The position numbers and the translations under genes were made by a program. A model generated the notes under the pieces. It was given only the letters and a program-made list of their open reading frames with translations, was not told the origin of the DNA and searched no databases. From Flammula alnicola (lineage: Eukaryota; Basidiomycota; Agaricomycetes; Agaricales; Strophariaceae), in NCBI GenBank assembly GCA_015499995.1, contig JADNRV010000351.1, positions 1 through 48,846 of the forward strand: a stretch of DNA of 48,846 nucleotides. The letters run 5' to 3'. This document shows positions 11,230-22,973 of the stretch, one piece after another; within the stretch, counting starts at the first letter, position 1, and the number at the start of each line of letters is the position of its first letter.

Positions 11230-13294
11230 TGATGATTCCATTTTTGTCTCCCCTCCCTGGCGCTGGCGGCTAAGTACGTCCTCTGTGCACGTTGATGTGA
11301 CGACTTCAATTTGTCCGGATCCGAAACAGTGGAACTCCGACGATTGATGGCAGCCCGAGTCTTCCCCACTGGCGCCAATGCGCTTAGCGCCTGCCCCCTG
11401 GCACCGTTCTAAGCCGGCCGGGCAATGACTAACCGGAGGCGAGTTACTCCTAACTTTGAGTAATGATGTGGTCAGCTGCCAGCAGCCTGCGATACGTACT
11501 TTACTCCGACTGCTCTGGCTAGCTCTAGCTCTCTTTAATTTTCGCTACTGATATTAAATAACGTAGAAACACGCAGGGTGAGACAGCACCTCCTTACACA
11601 CATAGACCTGCCCTGATTGATCATTCCTGCGATTTACCAATTCATGAACGATCCTGATCAAAAAGCGCCCACATTGTCATCACGACTTTACTGCACGAAA
11701 AGGTCATTCCAATTACACTTTTGCTCCCAGGAGGTTGGTCCTCCAGAAGTTTCAGTCCACGTTGTGCCCATGCTAATCTATTTTGCACCTACGGCAAGCC
11801 GGCGTCTATCCTTCTGGCGCTATAGGCAGTGCGGTAGAACACACCTGGTCCTGTTGCCGCGTGCACCGCAGTCCTTTGGCCCCGCGATCCTGCGAGTGAT
11901 GCGACCGCCACGCTGCTCCGAATAGCAATCACGGGACTAGTCCCAAAGCGATGATCGCGGACGTTTTGGGCAAGTCTGGAGCGCCGAGCGCCTGAATTGA
12001 ACTTGGTCAAACTTGGGTCGAACTTTCTCTTGCTTTCATTGTATTCTATCTGGAGGTGAGTGACTCCCGTCTATAGAGTGGGATTAGGTGAGATGAGGTG
12101 AGATGTACGACACCTCGCCGCTGAGTTCTTTTACATTCCACTTCTTTACTTCTCCATCACTGTTAAACATTCCGATGACATTCCGTGGACCAAACTTATT
12201 CCTGCAACACGTGAACATGGGATACCACGAAGGTCCAAGACTAGGCAGTGCCAATAATGCTTTCTACAACCATTGCTATCTCTTCCTGTGCACTTTTACT
12301 TCTAATCTAGTCTTGCAGTTCGAGTCATTCAGCTTCTCATCGGTATCCTGCTTTCACTTTCCTTAATTAGGATGAGCGCTAGCATGTCAATGAGGATAAT
12401 ATTAACTCACCCCCCTCGATCGCGGTAATTCCACACGTATTTGTGCATTCGTTCTGCTTCGCACGACTGCGCAAAGTGTCAAGGATACTCTCAGCATCCT
12501 AGATACATATAACGGAAGCCCGGTCTCCCCTTCAGAATACTCACATTCCTCCAGGTCACACAGCCCTCTGTGTTCCTCAAGCTCATGGACCATTCCGTCC
12601 ACCCGAAAGCCTACATAGTCTTCTTGGGTTAAGATGGGCTTGACTCGCCGTCTTTTCTTTTCAGAGGTAGCATGCATTGCTCACTTCCCGTCCTCGTCGC
12701 ATCACAGTTCAGGAGCCAGTGTCGGCTTTCGACCTGAACTTGGCACTTTTAAGGTTAAACTGCAATGTCAACCTCTCGTAAGGTCGACCTATGAATACGC
12801 TGTACGTCTGCAGTCAGCATAATTCTCTCTGTCGGAGTTCGGAGATTTGCCTTATTTCTGCCCTTGCATGACAAAAATATCTCTCTCATGCATCCGGGTC
12901 TAATTCGGAATAGCAACGGCATGTGCGCCTCGAAGGGCCTATATATATCTTCGCTACCAACATCGCTAGCGTGGTTCTGTTCGTTTTGCAGCATGGAAAT
13001 GCAGGTGTTTGACATAGCTATTCACGTATGGTCCGATTTCTCTGTGTCTGCCGAAGCACTTTCCTTGCTCATTAATTGTGTACATTCCCGCGTCCGAGCA
13101 ATGGACAGGGCTGTAGACTCGACTATTCATTCTCCCTGTGGCGGCTTCTATCGATGAGGGGCAGCTTTGCTGGCAGCGTCGCCATTACATTCCTTGCGTC
13201 AGTCTAACTTTTTTGGTCAGTCTCCCGTACTGTAAAATACCTCGCATTCACGGAAAAGTGGAATTCGCTCGTCCTCAACTGACCTCCAGTAACA
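11230..13294. other. gene-poor region with one doubtful minus-strand frame
   Basis: No secure gene in about 2 kb. A 91-codon frame on the minus strand (12677-12402) starts with a basic segment EKKRRRVKP and has protein-like composition. A second protein-like stretch just downstream lies in another frame and cannot be joined by a clean GT-AG intron, so this may be the remains of a gene. Nothing else is supported. Confidence 0.4.
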
Positions 13295-13815
13295 ATGAAG
13301 CACTCTCTCGGTGCCGCTTTTGCTATCGTCAGCGCTCTGCATGTCGCTGCACAGGTTCCCGTCCTCAGCGAGTACGATACGCTATGGAATCTTTGTGATG
13401 CCGGTGGAAATTCATCGGTTAGTGTTAGACTGCCCTCTAACGTACACCTACCTATCTGACCGCATGTCTCTCAGTATGTTGGTGTTCGCTACGCCGGGCC
13501 GGTTGTAACATATAAAACCTTCAACTTTAACGAGTGTTACCCGTACGAAATCGACGGCGAACTTGCTCAGGAAGCTGTCTTTTGCAAAGCGGTAACCTGC
13601 TACAACAACCCGTGAGTAGAGCGTTTTAATTTCTATTGTTCGGCTTGCGATGCGCGTCTGACGCTGTTTAACTTCACAGAAACCCCGACTGCACCGGGGG
13701 CGCCGTCCCGCCTGTACCTGTTCCGGTCCCAGCAGGCCTCGTTCTAATCAACGCCGCCGACTTTGTTCAAATAATCGGCCAGGGAGCAACTTGCCAGGAG
13801 AATGGGCTCTCATAA
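13295..13815 (+). CDS. small secreted cysteine-rich protein
   Basis: Three exons, 13295-13417, 13475-13611 and 13680-13815, give 131 residues with consistent phases and GT-AG introns of 57 and 68 bases. The N-terminus MKHSLGAAFAIVSALHVAAQ is a clear signal peptide. The mature chain has six cysteines, enough for three disulfides, and a proline-valine stretch VPPVPVPVPAG near residues 97-107. No family is recognised. Size, secretion and cysteine content fit the effector-like small secreted protein class of plant-associated or wood-decaying basidiomycetes, but this is a description rather than a function. Confidence 0.75.
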
Positions 13816-14860
13816 GCTGTTAGCGGGATTGTTGACTACTCCACTGGCTCGTATCCTACTTTCGCATATACATAGCCTGATACTTACAGTATCCTGTCAC
13901 AACTATTTTTTTTTGGTTTGTAAAAATGAATAAATGGATGTGATTAATCGAGTCCTGGAGCGTACAAGGATCATATGGGAGAGAGAACATACCAGAACAT
14001 ACCCCCAGCTGAACCAGCGACTTGCATTAGCAGGCCCCAGGTGTGGAGGTATTCTCTCGAGAACCTTGCTGCAATGCCTCTGAACTTTTCAGCTTCGATC
14101 CACCATACATTAGGCGGGCAGTCATCTAATTAACCTCAACGACTCAAGATCTAATACGCCCTGTAATGGATTGAAGCGCCCAATATCGACGGGTGGATAA
14201 TAGATTAGATTAGATTAGATTAGATTACGCAAGGCTGTGCCGCTTATTTTGGCGTCGATCCAGAATCAATCCAGCATGCAACCGTTTTGATGCAACATGT
14301 TCCTTGCCAAATTGCCCTCAACGCGATAGTGCACAAGTTCTCTCTCGATGCGTATCCGAAAGGAGGATTGGCGTGCTCCACCGTCTAGACGTCCAGCTGT
14401 CACGATCCTCTGAATCACTCAAGCTCTCACTGGCAGTTAAGCGTCAGGTTGACCCAAATTTAAACCTCGCACCACAATGAAGCTCTCCAGCATCATCTCC
14501 TCCTTCGCTCGGAATAGCCTCCTCGGTCAAAATTCGGCGACAAAGCAGCCCAGCAGATAACGAGCCTGGGCCACAGCGTCATGGTCCTATTTATTGATGC
14601 TGCTCCTAAAGAAACCGCTTTGTTACAACTGTTACAATTCGTCATTGTTCTGGCATATAGCGAAGGGCCTGTTGTTTCGTTACCGATTGCCCAACGCCCT
14701 TCTACGCACGGGGCCGGTGACTGGGCCTCGAGGCCCCTGTTTCATGGCGCGGATGCAACCAGGATCGTTGATTCCCCACAGCCGTTAAAAGGTCAACTTG
14801 GAGCTTGTACCAAACGCATCACCTATATCAAACTCGAATTATCCCTGGCCGTTATCCACC
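13816..14860. other. intergenic region with a signal-peptide-like remnant
   Basis: No complete gene. A 27-codon frame at 14477 starts MKLSSIISSFA in a good start context (ACCACAATG) but stops at once. It may be the remnant of a secreted-protein gene. The pentanucleotide array described separately also lies here. Confidence 0.4.
14201..14227. repeat. (TAGAT)n microsatellite
   Basis: Five full tandem copies and a partial copy of TAGAT, perfect throughout. Confidence 0.9.
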
Positions 14861-15416
14861 ATGCCTGGACACTTAGACTCTCCGTACGATTTTGCCGTGC
14901 GTCATAACAACCTTCCTTTCCTGACTCATATAATTGATAGCTAACCCTTTCGTTTTATTCGTGTAGGATCATTGCTGGTATAAACCAGAGGGCGCTCCCC
15001 GAACGACACGCGCTGCAGTGCCAGTGGGGGCGGCTATCAAACCTTCTCCACTACCACGCTCTCCCGCCGGCGTCCAAGGTGTTGGCGGCTCCAAGCACCC
15101 ACATCCCAATAAGAAGCGGAGCCGTGATAGAGGCCCAAGCGCGCAGGCTGTGAGCGGCTCCGACCCCGCTTGCACCACCCCTGCCTCGATCGAGCGTCCT
15201 AGGACAGATCGCCATAACCAGAACGTTAACAATACCGGCCCAAGGAACGCAAGAAATCAACGAAACCGAGGCGACGCCACTCCTCGAAGGCGCGCAGATG
15301 ACCTCCAAGAAGGTCAATCGTGGTATAGACCGCGCGTCGTCAGGCCGAAGAAGACCCAAAGTGGCTTCGTCAGGACTTGGTACATTTCGATGAGGCAAAG
15401 ACTGTTCCGTAGTTGA
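14861..15416 (+). CDS. small basic hypothetical protein
   Basis: The open frame that runs to 15416 has no ATG of its own. A short first exon, 14861-14896, starts with an ATG in strong context (ATCCACCATGCC) and ends at GTGCGT. It joins in phase 0 to 14967-15416 after a 70-base intron ending GTGTAG, giving 161 residues. The protein begins MPGHLDSPYDFA and continues with DHCWYKPEG. The rest is rich in Arg, Asn, Pro and Gly, strongly basic and probably disordered, with clusters such as PNKKRSRDR and PRRRADD. No domain is recognised. It could be an RNA- or DNA-binding tail protein or a non-functional frame; a long minus-strand frame overlaps it, so coding status is not certain. Confidence 0.4.
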
Positions 15417-17327
15417 ACAATTTTCAGGTTGTCTTGTTCGTTTGCTTTCGCTTTCGTTTCGCAAGTAATCACAATAAATTGATCTTTTGTATCGATATCA
15501 CCTCGTTATCTCTTTCTCAGTATAAGTCAAGCACAAGAATGTTGATAATTCATCAGTAAAATGTGGGAAATCCTATAAGGTACTATAAGCACGTGAAATC
15601 CAGTATGAAGCACCATATGCGGTGTGAGTTTGTTGCCAGCTTATAGCGCACATCAAACATATCTATCCGTCCCGTAACCCAGTCCAATTTATAGTCAAAA
15701 GTAAAATGCCAACGAGTCACTTTGACGTTTACGTCCTCGAGGGTCGTTTCTGGTTACATCTGGATCATATACTATCTTCGCGGGTCCCCTAATATATTCG
15801 GAAGTTAGTTTGCCGAAATGCGGATACCAAGATCGCTGGGTACCTTTCCTCCACTCCCTAGTTTAAGACTGACGATGGACAGATGGGATGAGCAGAAATT
15901 TGTTAGATGCAAGAGTAACAAAATTCACATTTGCCTTCCATGGGAGCTGCGCCTTCATCTCGGTCAATCCAAAGAGAAGCACGATGGCGTAGTGTATTCG
16001 ATAGTGATTTCCATGGAATATAGGTTTTCTCTTCTTTAAAGGCGTATGCGAAAGATCTGGAGTAATATTTCACAATTGAGTATAATCATCTAAGAAATGA
16101 ATGTGAATTTTTCGACAGAGAAAATGAAATACCTATGTCAATATCTTTCCATCTATATTCGGTGTTCTAGCCCTAGCAGCTTGCTAGCAGCACGCACCTT
16201 GCTAGCAGCACGCACCTTGCGGAAATCTCCATGTTTTTGACGCGCGTTTGTTTGGCACGCGAGTCCTTATAAAACGAGCAATGAAATTCCTGGGGTTCAG
16301 AGACTTGGGTATACTGCAGCAAGTTAAGGAGGTTCGTCAGAATGTTGGAAATTGACTAATGGGTGTCTGACTTTCGGAAGGATGACAGAGAAAAAGCCCG
16401 AGATGATAATCACCTGAGCAGGAAATCACGACGTTCACTTCTCTCTCTCGGTGCTCTCGTTTGCGGGGTAGCTACGATAGAAATGCATTGCATGTGGTCA
16501 TAAGACCAATTGACCGGGTCATTCTACTAACTATAAGATCAACGAAGATCAACGAAAGAACGAGAAAATAAACAAGCAGAAGAGTGCACCTCTGGCGGCA
16601 GGTCGAGCTCAACACTCCTGAAAATATGTCATCAACGTTCAATATTCAATGTTCACATCATGACCGAAAGCAGCAGACGACGCCAACTACAAGGCTTCTC
16701 TAAGAACCAATACGACAACAACAGCGGTCAAGGCCACCCATCCATTGATGAAACAAAGAGACACAATAAGAACACGAGAATCAAGAAATTCCTGAACGCC
16801 AAGGAGAATTAAAATTAAAAAGTCGACAGAAAGAAAAGTTGAATTGCAAAAAAAACATAGTCGACGCACACCACACAAGCAAAAAGGAAAATCGGCAGAG
16901 AGTTAGGGGATATAGACACAGGGAGATATACCAGACGAAGACCATCCAGATTGGGGGTCGGGTCTGTGATCGAGAGGAGGGGTCGTAAACCACACAAAGG
17001 AAGTGGGTATGAATGAACGTAGTGGGATTGCTGCGGTCATGGCGTTCGATGAATGCAAGCGCGGAGTAGCTGTGCACACACCAGAAGGGCGTAAGAAATA
17101 AGAGTAAACGATGAGATGGGGAGGAGTTCGTAGAAGAATAAGATGATGACGACAGGTATGCGGTTGTGATGGTATGCTAGACGTATACTAGGAGGGGCAT
17201 GGAAAGCCTAGGGTGGCAAAGAGGGGAAAGAAAAGGAAATGTATGTAAGAATAGGTCCACTGAAGCTCCTGGCGCCGCTCGACCTGGGTGGACCACGGAC
17301 CGGCGGCAGTCGTCTGCAAGCGGGTGC
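15417..17327. other. intergenic region
   Basis: About 1.9 kb with no supported gene. The right end (roughly 17150-17327) is probably the 3' untranslated region of rho1. A/T-rich stretches around 15450-16150 carry no coding frame. Confidence 0.5.
16181..16216. repeat. 18-bp tandem duplication
   Basis: Two perfect copies of TTGCTAGCAGCACGCACC in direct tandem, each containing the small palindrome GCTAGC. Confidence 0.9.
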
Positions 17328-18423
17328 TTACAACACAATGCAGTGGTGGCTCTTCTTTCCCTTGCCTCTGCTGAGAAGCGCCGCTCGGGTGGCATATTGG
17401 AAGACCTCACGGACACCCTCGCCGGACTTGGCCGAACATTCGAGATAGTGCTTCGCGCCAATCTTCTGTGCGACTGCCATGCCCTAGAGGTGGTTAAAAG
17501 TGAGCAACGGAAGGGTTGAGGAAGGAATGAGTGAAACAAATTGGAAAAGGAAGAGGCATTACGTATGCAAGATAGGATTATCTCCGCACATAACGTGGTC
17601 GAAATAAATTAGGAGACGTGCGGAGCAGCCGTATAGAAAGGCAATAATTGCGAAAATCACAAGGAAAGAACAAAGGAGAATGGGGGAAATAAGATGAGAG
17701 TAAATAGACAATACGTACCTCTTCGGGGGTCACAGGTCGCTGGCTCGTCTTTCTAAGCTCTTCAATCACGCGAGGGTCACGTCTAAGATCCTTCTTGCAG
17801 CCCACGAGAATGATAGGCAGGCCAGCACAGAAGTGCATGACTTCAGAAATCCACTAAAAATCGGATGATCCATCAGCAACCCTAGTTTCGACAGCCTCGT
17901 AGCACAAGACGCCACTGGCCAACGAAGCACGCTACATACCTTCTCCTGGACGTTATCAAGCGAATCGGGCGAGTCGACGGCGAAACAGATGAGGATAACG
18001 TGCGAGTCGGGATAACTGAGGGGTCGGAGACGATCATAGTCCTCCTGACCAGCTGTATCCCATAGGGCGAGCTCGACGTGCTTGCCATCAACCTCGACAT
18101 CGGCAACGTAGTTCTCGAACACCGTAGGCACGTACACCTGGATATTAAAGATAAAGCACCGTCAGTTATCAACTCGCTAGTGGTGGGGCGTGGCTGCCTG
18201 CAGGCAAGAAAAGCAAACCAGCACCCGAACAAGGAGGCTGACTGCACGCACCTCTGGGAACGTGCCTTTGGAGAACACAATCAATAGACAGGTCTGCAAA
18301 AATGAAAAGGGTGATTTATGAGTATGCTGTGGCTGCAGCCAACGCAGAGGCCTGATTGCGATACAATACCTTTCCGCAAGCACCATCACCGACGATGACG
18401 AGTTTCCTTCTGATTTCAGACAT
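17328..18423 (-). CDS. rho1: Rho-family small GTPase, Rho1 type
   Basis: Exons read leftward: 18423-18370, 18293-18252, 18137-17940, 17853-17719, 17483-17328, giving 194 residues. All introns are GT-AG. G1 is GDGACGKT (residues 12-19), the switch I effector loop contains YVPTVFENY, and G3 is WDTAGQED. G4 is present as the Rho-type variant with CKKD, and [10 protein letters not shown] is G5. The Rho insert helix region follows G4. The protein ends in a lysine-rich stretch GKGKK and the CaaX box CIVL, a leucine-ending box typical of geranylgeranylated Rho1. Rho1 activates glucan synthase and protein kinase C and organises actin at the plasma membrane. Nothing in the sequence suggests loss of function. 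The last intron (235 bases) is longer than the others. Confidence 0.95.
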
Positions 18424-19518
18424 TGCTCAGGTTCGTTATAAGTGAGATACCAAGGACTGGAGGAGGACAACGACGGTCTTATAAGGGGGAACGGCGTAGG
18501 ATGGGTTGGTTGTGAGCAAGGTAAGGCCCGTCAACGAACGTATGATACCACCAATTTAAAGCGGAACTTGAAATCAATACCAGTGTAAGGGTTCGCTTAC
18601 TTAAGCGATGCCGCGCTCTCAAATTTATTCGGCGGTCTGTGCGTGTGAAGCCGGCCCGGTCTTAGCACCGCCCCCGACGCTGAGCGCGACACCGCCTTTG
18701 AGGCGGATCACTGCTTTGTACAGGATCGACTATTCACTCAGGAGTCATCTCGCTCATCACTGAGTCTTCGGAATCGTATTATGAGACTTTAATCGACCGT
18801 CGAGGACAATACTTATCTGTACAGACTTAAGTGCGGGCGGCATCAATTCGAGATCGGTGATAGAATTGAATACAGAGCGTCGGCACCGTCATAGGTGATG
18901 CATTGAATGTAGGGAGGCTCTGCCTCCGAAAGATAACTGTAAAGTAATTTAAATTCTGGTCTGCGAAGCTCAGTCTGTTACTAGGAAGCGAACTCTAGAG
19001 ACGTTGCTGTGGGGACTTTATATCGGTATGCACCACACCTCTGCGTCCGCTGTCTCACAAGGTCTTGATCCATATTCTATTCCGCAGGAGAAGCTGGCGA
19101 TAAAAATAGATGTCGTATCAAGGCGCTGTCTTATAATTTATAGAACAGAGCGCCCGACGTCCTGCGCGCGGCACCACGCGGGAAACTTTAAACAGTCACG
19201 CATCCATCCCGGTGGAAAATGCCCGAACTTACTGTCCGCAGGATAACTGTCTTTCTGGATCATTGGTGAGTTCGCTCTAGATATTTGCTATGCCAGTGTG
19301 GCGCAGGGGCGTCATTTAATCCCTAAGCCCGACTACGAATTGACAATTCTGAGAATCAAACGTCCTCTCACTATCTCAAAGCAACATAACAACGGAAAAG
19401 AAGGGCATAGTCTATTGTTAATGGTACGATGTGCATATAGGACAGACGATCATGAGATCATAAAGAAAGGAAAATTCATAGGTGTAGACAAGGTATAGAT
19501 CATGATAATTCATAGTTG
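18424..19518. other. intergenic region
   Basis: Upstream region of rho1 and downstream region of the next minus-strand gene. No coding signal supported. Confidence 0.5.
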
Positions 19519-20721
19519 CTATCCACCAGAACTCCACGCCGCGAAACTCCCATACTCATCACATGAAAAAACTCGAAGAGCCTCCAGCGACGCAGGATTC
19601 TCGTAACTCTCGCCTTCCAAGGCTGAGGGCAGCGGCTTAGGGTAAGTCCGTATCACTTCGTCGTCGTCGAATTGTTCGTCGAACGAGGCAGGAGACGCAG
19701 GCCCAGAGTCCGTCATATAACCTCCAGCAGAGAATTCGGTCATGGAGTCATACTCGAAGACAGAACCAAGGTCGCCTGGAGCGGACGAGTACTGAGCGGA
19801 CTGTGGGTCTGACGCGCCAAAGTCTAAACCTACAACTTCAGGACAAGGCGCTTCGCACCCGGTCTCAGTAGTAGGAGTAGGAGTAACGGGCGAACTTGAA
19901 TCCCAGTCGGGAGCTGTCCAGCTCGAATGACATCTTTCGTGTGAGGTATCAGGGAAATTTGTCTCTCCAAACCCATCCCACGTAGATTCAAACAAACTAG
20001 CAGCAGTCCCGTATTTTTCTAGGAAGCTCTTGGCGAAGCGACAGTCGCGATAACAAGGGGCACCGAGAAGCGCCCTGCAGCCGAGGCAGACGTACACTGG
20101 TCCGTCCGGTCCAGCCGCCAGACTCCATTCTACCTGAACCACTTCTTCAGGAGCGGCGTCGGCGGCTGGATGGTCCAGTGTAGCCTTCAGGCTTTGGGAG
20201 GATACCAGAGGCGAGAGATAGTCCGAGTCCAAAATTTCGGAGAAGGATGCAGAGGAGGGTGCTTGGGAGCCTGCGAAATCGGGATGAAGCGCGATGGCAG
20301 GTGCTGGAGAGGAGAAAGAGGTATTGTCGTTGTCCCAGACAACCCAGCGAGACGTCGAGGACGATCCAGAAGAAGACTCGTAGTTGGCGTAGGGAATGTT
20401 CGCCAGTAGCAAAGGAGGTCTTGGGTACCGGTGTGCATCGAAGTTATTGACGACTCCGGTATATCCACGAGAAGCCTGGCACTCATGCCTGCCTTCAAAT
20501 GGTACGGGAGAGCCCCGAGGTGTCGGATAGGCGTTGTAGCAGCGTGGGGTCGGATGGTCTTCCGAGTGTTCTGGGTCGATATTTTGTGAGGTAGAATCAA
20601 TGTACGAGTCGTGTTCTGGTGTTGACGAGACCACATAGGGACTAGGGGGCGTATAGAAATCTGGATGTTCGCCAAAGTTGTATTCCACGTTCTGGGAATG
20701 CTCCATCGTGTACTCCGCCAT
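19519..20721 (-). CDS. disordered acidic protein with a four-cysteine cluster
   Basis: A single-exon frame of 400 residues. Most of the chain is low-complexity and acidic, rich in Ser, Pro, Asp, Glu and Tyr, with no signal peptide or membrane segment. A small island around residues 196-232 is ordered-looking. It contains WSLAAGPDGPVYVCLGC and cysteines at about 212, 215, 223 and 227 (C-X2-C-X7-C-X3-C), which could bind one zinc ion. The composition resembles transcriptional activators, but no DNA-binding fold is recognised, so no function is assigned. A TATAAAT sequence upstream and the long uninterrupted frame support a real gene. Overlapping frames on both strands are shadows. Confidence 0.72.
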   Translation of the reverse strand: MAEYTMEHSQNVEYNFGEHPDFYTPPSPYVVSSTPEHDSYIDSTSQNIDPEHSEDHPTPRCYNAYPTPRGSPVPFEGRHECQASRGYTGVVNNFDAHRYPRPPLLLANIPYANYESSSGSSSTSRWVVWDNDNTSFSSPAPAIALHPDFAGSQAPSSASFSEILDSDYLSPLVSSQSLKATLDHPAADAAPEEVVQVEWSLAAGPDGPVYVCLGCRALLGAPCYRDCRFAKSFLEKYGTAASLFESTWDGFGETNFPDTSHERCHSSWTAPDWDSSSPVTPTPTTETGCEAPCPEVVGLDFGASDPQSAQYSSAPGDLGSVFEYDSMTEFSAGGYMTDSGPASPASFDEQFDDDEVIRTYPKPLPSALEGESYENPASLEALRVFSCDEYGSFAAWSSGG

Positions 20722-20860
20722 TTTGCAAGCAGTTCTGAGAAGTACACAGACGAGGCTCTAGATTGTCGTCAAATTGTCGGTGTAGAGCTGAACAAGTGAG
20801 GAGGCAATAAGGAGCAGGGTTGTTTTGCTACTTATGTAGACGCAGATGAATATCCCTCGT

Positions 20861-20868
20861 ATTTATAC
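20861..20868 (-). promoter_or_regulatory. TATA box of the 400-residue protein gene
   Basis: The minus strand reads GTATAAAT about 140 bases before the ATG at 20721, the only good TATA match in the upstream region. Confidence 0.5.
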
Positions 20869-21538
20869 CCGTACGGAGGTACAGTGCAGCAAAATTTACA
20901 TTGTGCCACTCGAAGGGATGCAAGACCGATAATCTCACGTGAGCACGACGTGGAGAAAAAACAAGCGCAATTACCATATATGGTCAAGTGGCACGCCTCG
21001 CGTTCAAGCGCCAACGATACACGTTGTGATGTACCCCTAGGTGGGACCAGACCAAGTCTTCTTAGGGGTTGACAGCGTGCAGGCATTAGAAGAGTTCTCA
21101 TTTTCATTCTAGGCAGGTAGGTCCTTTGTTTGGTGATTTCTGGACCAACCGCAGCGAGGATCCAAGCTCAAGCTCATTCTTAGAATAATAGATACGAACG
21201 TACATTGGCATACAGCATGCATCCTCTTTGACCAAGCATTGCCTAGCTCGACCTGCGCGGTGCGCAATGCGACCCTCGCAAATAGTTGAAATACCTGCTG
21301 GTACATAAATCAATTTCTCGTCAATGTTAATTCTGATTATATTAATAACCCTCTTTGTTTCTCAGAGCATGAAGGACATCCTCCTAAATCCTTGTCCAAT
21401 TTGTCCCTTTCAGTTCTCGTCATGCTCAGTAATATACACAAATTATCTGACATACACATAATCCTGAAGAAGCGTCCATACAACTGTATTTCCCTGCCCT
21501 GCTTAAACCCAGTCCAGAGCTCGTAGTACTAGTCGTTC
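20869..21538. other. intergenic region
   Basis: No gene supported between the TATA box of the upstream gene and the stop codon of the lectin gene. Short overlapping minus-strand frames at 21104-21313 show no motif. Confidence 0.5.
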
Positions 21539-22973
21539 CTATGCGGAGACCCAAACCTGATCAAGGTGCGCAATATCACAACTCGCCGTCTGTATCCGAT
21601 TGCCGTTCGTCAGAGACCCGTTAGGCAGGTCCAAGCATAGATCTGAAAATGTGAAAGACAAATAGGTGAATAAGATGTGATACATGACAGCAGAAGAGAA
21701 AAGAAAGACGCTTTAAGTTCAAGGGAGTAAAATAACCAACCGTCACTTGCGAGCTTGATCTCATTCGCGTCTGTATACATCCACGTCTGCGCTGCGAGGT
21801 TGTTAAAGCACGTCCATATCTTCATCCCTGTACCGTTCGCAGGATCTAAATAACGAACGAATGAATGGATGAGTGAAGAAATCGAAAAAACCCACGTACT
21901 CGTCCCAGCATCCAAGCAGAAGTTGGTCCCGGCCAGTGCCACACGCGTACTGTTCCCTCCTTTCGTGACCACCCACCGTTGCGCTGCGGTCCCGTTACAA
22001 TCGTAGCTATTGTCCGAGGGAAGGGTAAAAGTATTAGTTGACGGAGAGAAGAGAGGACGACGTGATAGAAAGAGACAGGAATAAACGGACGAAGAGTAAG
22101 AGAAAAGGACGATCTGGGATGCATGAAACATAAAATATGAAAGAGAGAAGCGTACATCTGCACCGGCGTCCCATTAGCGAACTGCGCACCCTGCACATCA
22201 AGACACTGGCTGGTCGTCCCGTTCGGGTGGATCGACACCGTTCCTGGAGGTGGAGGGAAGGTTTTCTCGGGACAGAACCTGTTTGACAATTCGAATTGGG
22301 TTTAGATGCAGAGGGACATGAAAAGGATCTTGCAGTTTCACTTACGTCACGGTATACCCAACAGACGCCCCCGGACACTCGAATAGCGGCGACGGAGGTG
22401 CAGTGACGTTAGGCTGAGGGAAGCTCGTTGGAGGTTGACTGTAAACCCCTGGACAATTCGTGCTGTCACATGTATCCGCAGCACAGAATTTGCTCTCTAG
22501 CTAACGGATGGTTGAAGTCAGTAGGCTGCCCACAGAATGAAGACCACCAAGACGAAGAAGTCGGAACGCGACCCACAGCATTAGCGGCGATGACTTTCGG
22601 AACTACGCCGACGCCGGTGTTGAGATGGGCTGCGTCGCCCACGATGTAGTAGTAATTCGTCTGCGAGAGGGAAGACGCAATCAGTATTTACACTCAGAAC
22701 TAGAAGGTAACTCACGGGACCAAAGAAGCCTGCCCTTGTCGACCCTGCTCCATTCGCCGCACCCCCATTCGCGTTGGTGTATATCAGACCCGTAAAATCA
22801 TCTTGGAAAGTCTGATTCGTAACAGAGTTCGTAGCGAGCACGTCTTGCGCTTGGCCGTTGATGTACGGAATAACAGCGTCAGGACATCGATTCACGATCG
22901 TGAAGAGTCGCTCGGAATTCACTGAGCGAGCCGCCAACGCAACAGCGAGGATAGCGGAGGCCAAGGCCAGCAT
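21539..22973 (-). pseudogene. secreted protein with C-terminal ricin-B lectin domain, one-base frameshift
   Basis: Exons read leftward: 22973-22716, 22661-22577, 22500-22346, 22278-22156, 22006-21900, 21845-21741, 21642-21539. Phases agree except for one extra base in exon 2, at the T-run 22620-22622 (AAA on the coding strand). Without it the product would be 311 residues. A signal peptide ends near ARSVNS. The first half (FTIVNRCPDAVIPYINGQ, then a cysteine-rich SKFCAADTCDSTNCPG stretch, then FECPGASVGYTVTFCP) resembles the thaumatin-like secreted glycopeptide proteins of basidiomycetes. The second half is a ricin B-type beta-trefoil lectin with QRW, QTW and QVW repeats and CLDV, CLDA and CLDL motifs, which would bind sugars outside the cell. 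If the extra base is an assembly error the gene is intact; if real, the product stops soon after the first exon. Confidence 0.75.

Noticed and set aside
14477..14560. Signal-peptide-like start MKLSSIISSFA
   Set aside because: Stops after 27 codons and no downstream exon could be joined.
15051..15464. 137-codon minus-strand frame
   Set aside because: Overlaps the spliced plus-strand model at 14861-15416, which has an ATG in good context and proper intron ends; the minus frame has neither.
20187..20747. 186-codon minus-strand frame overlapping the 400-residue protein
   Set aside because: Out-of-frame shadow on the same strand with basic Arg/His/Pro/Thr composition typical of a shifted frame.
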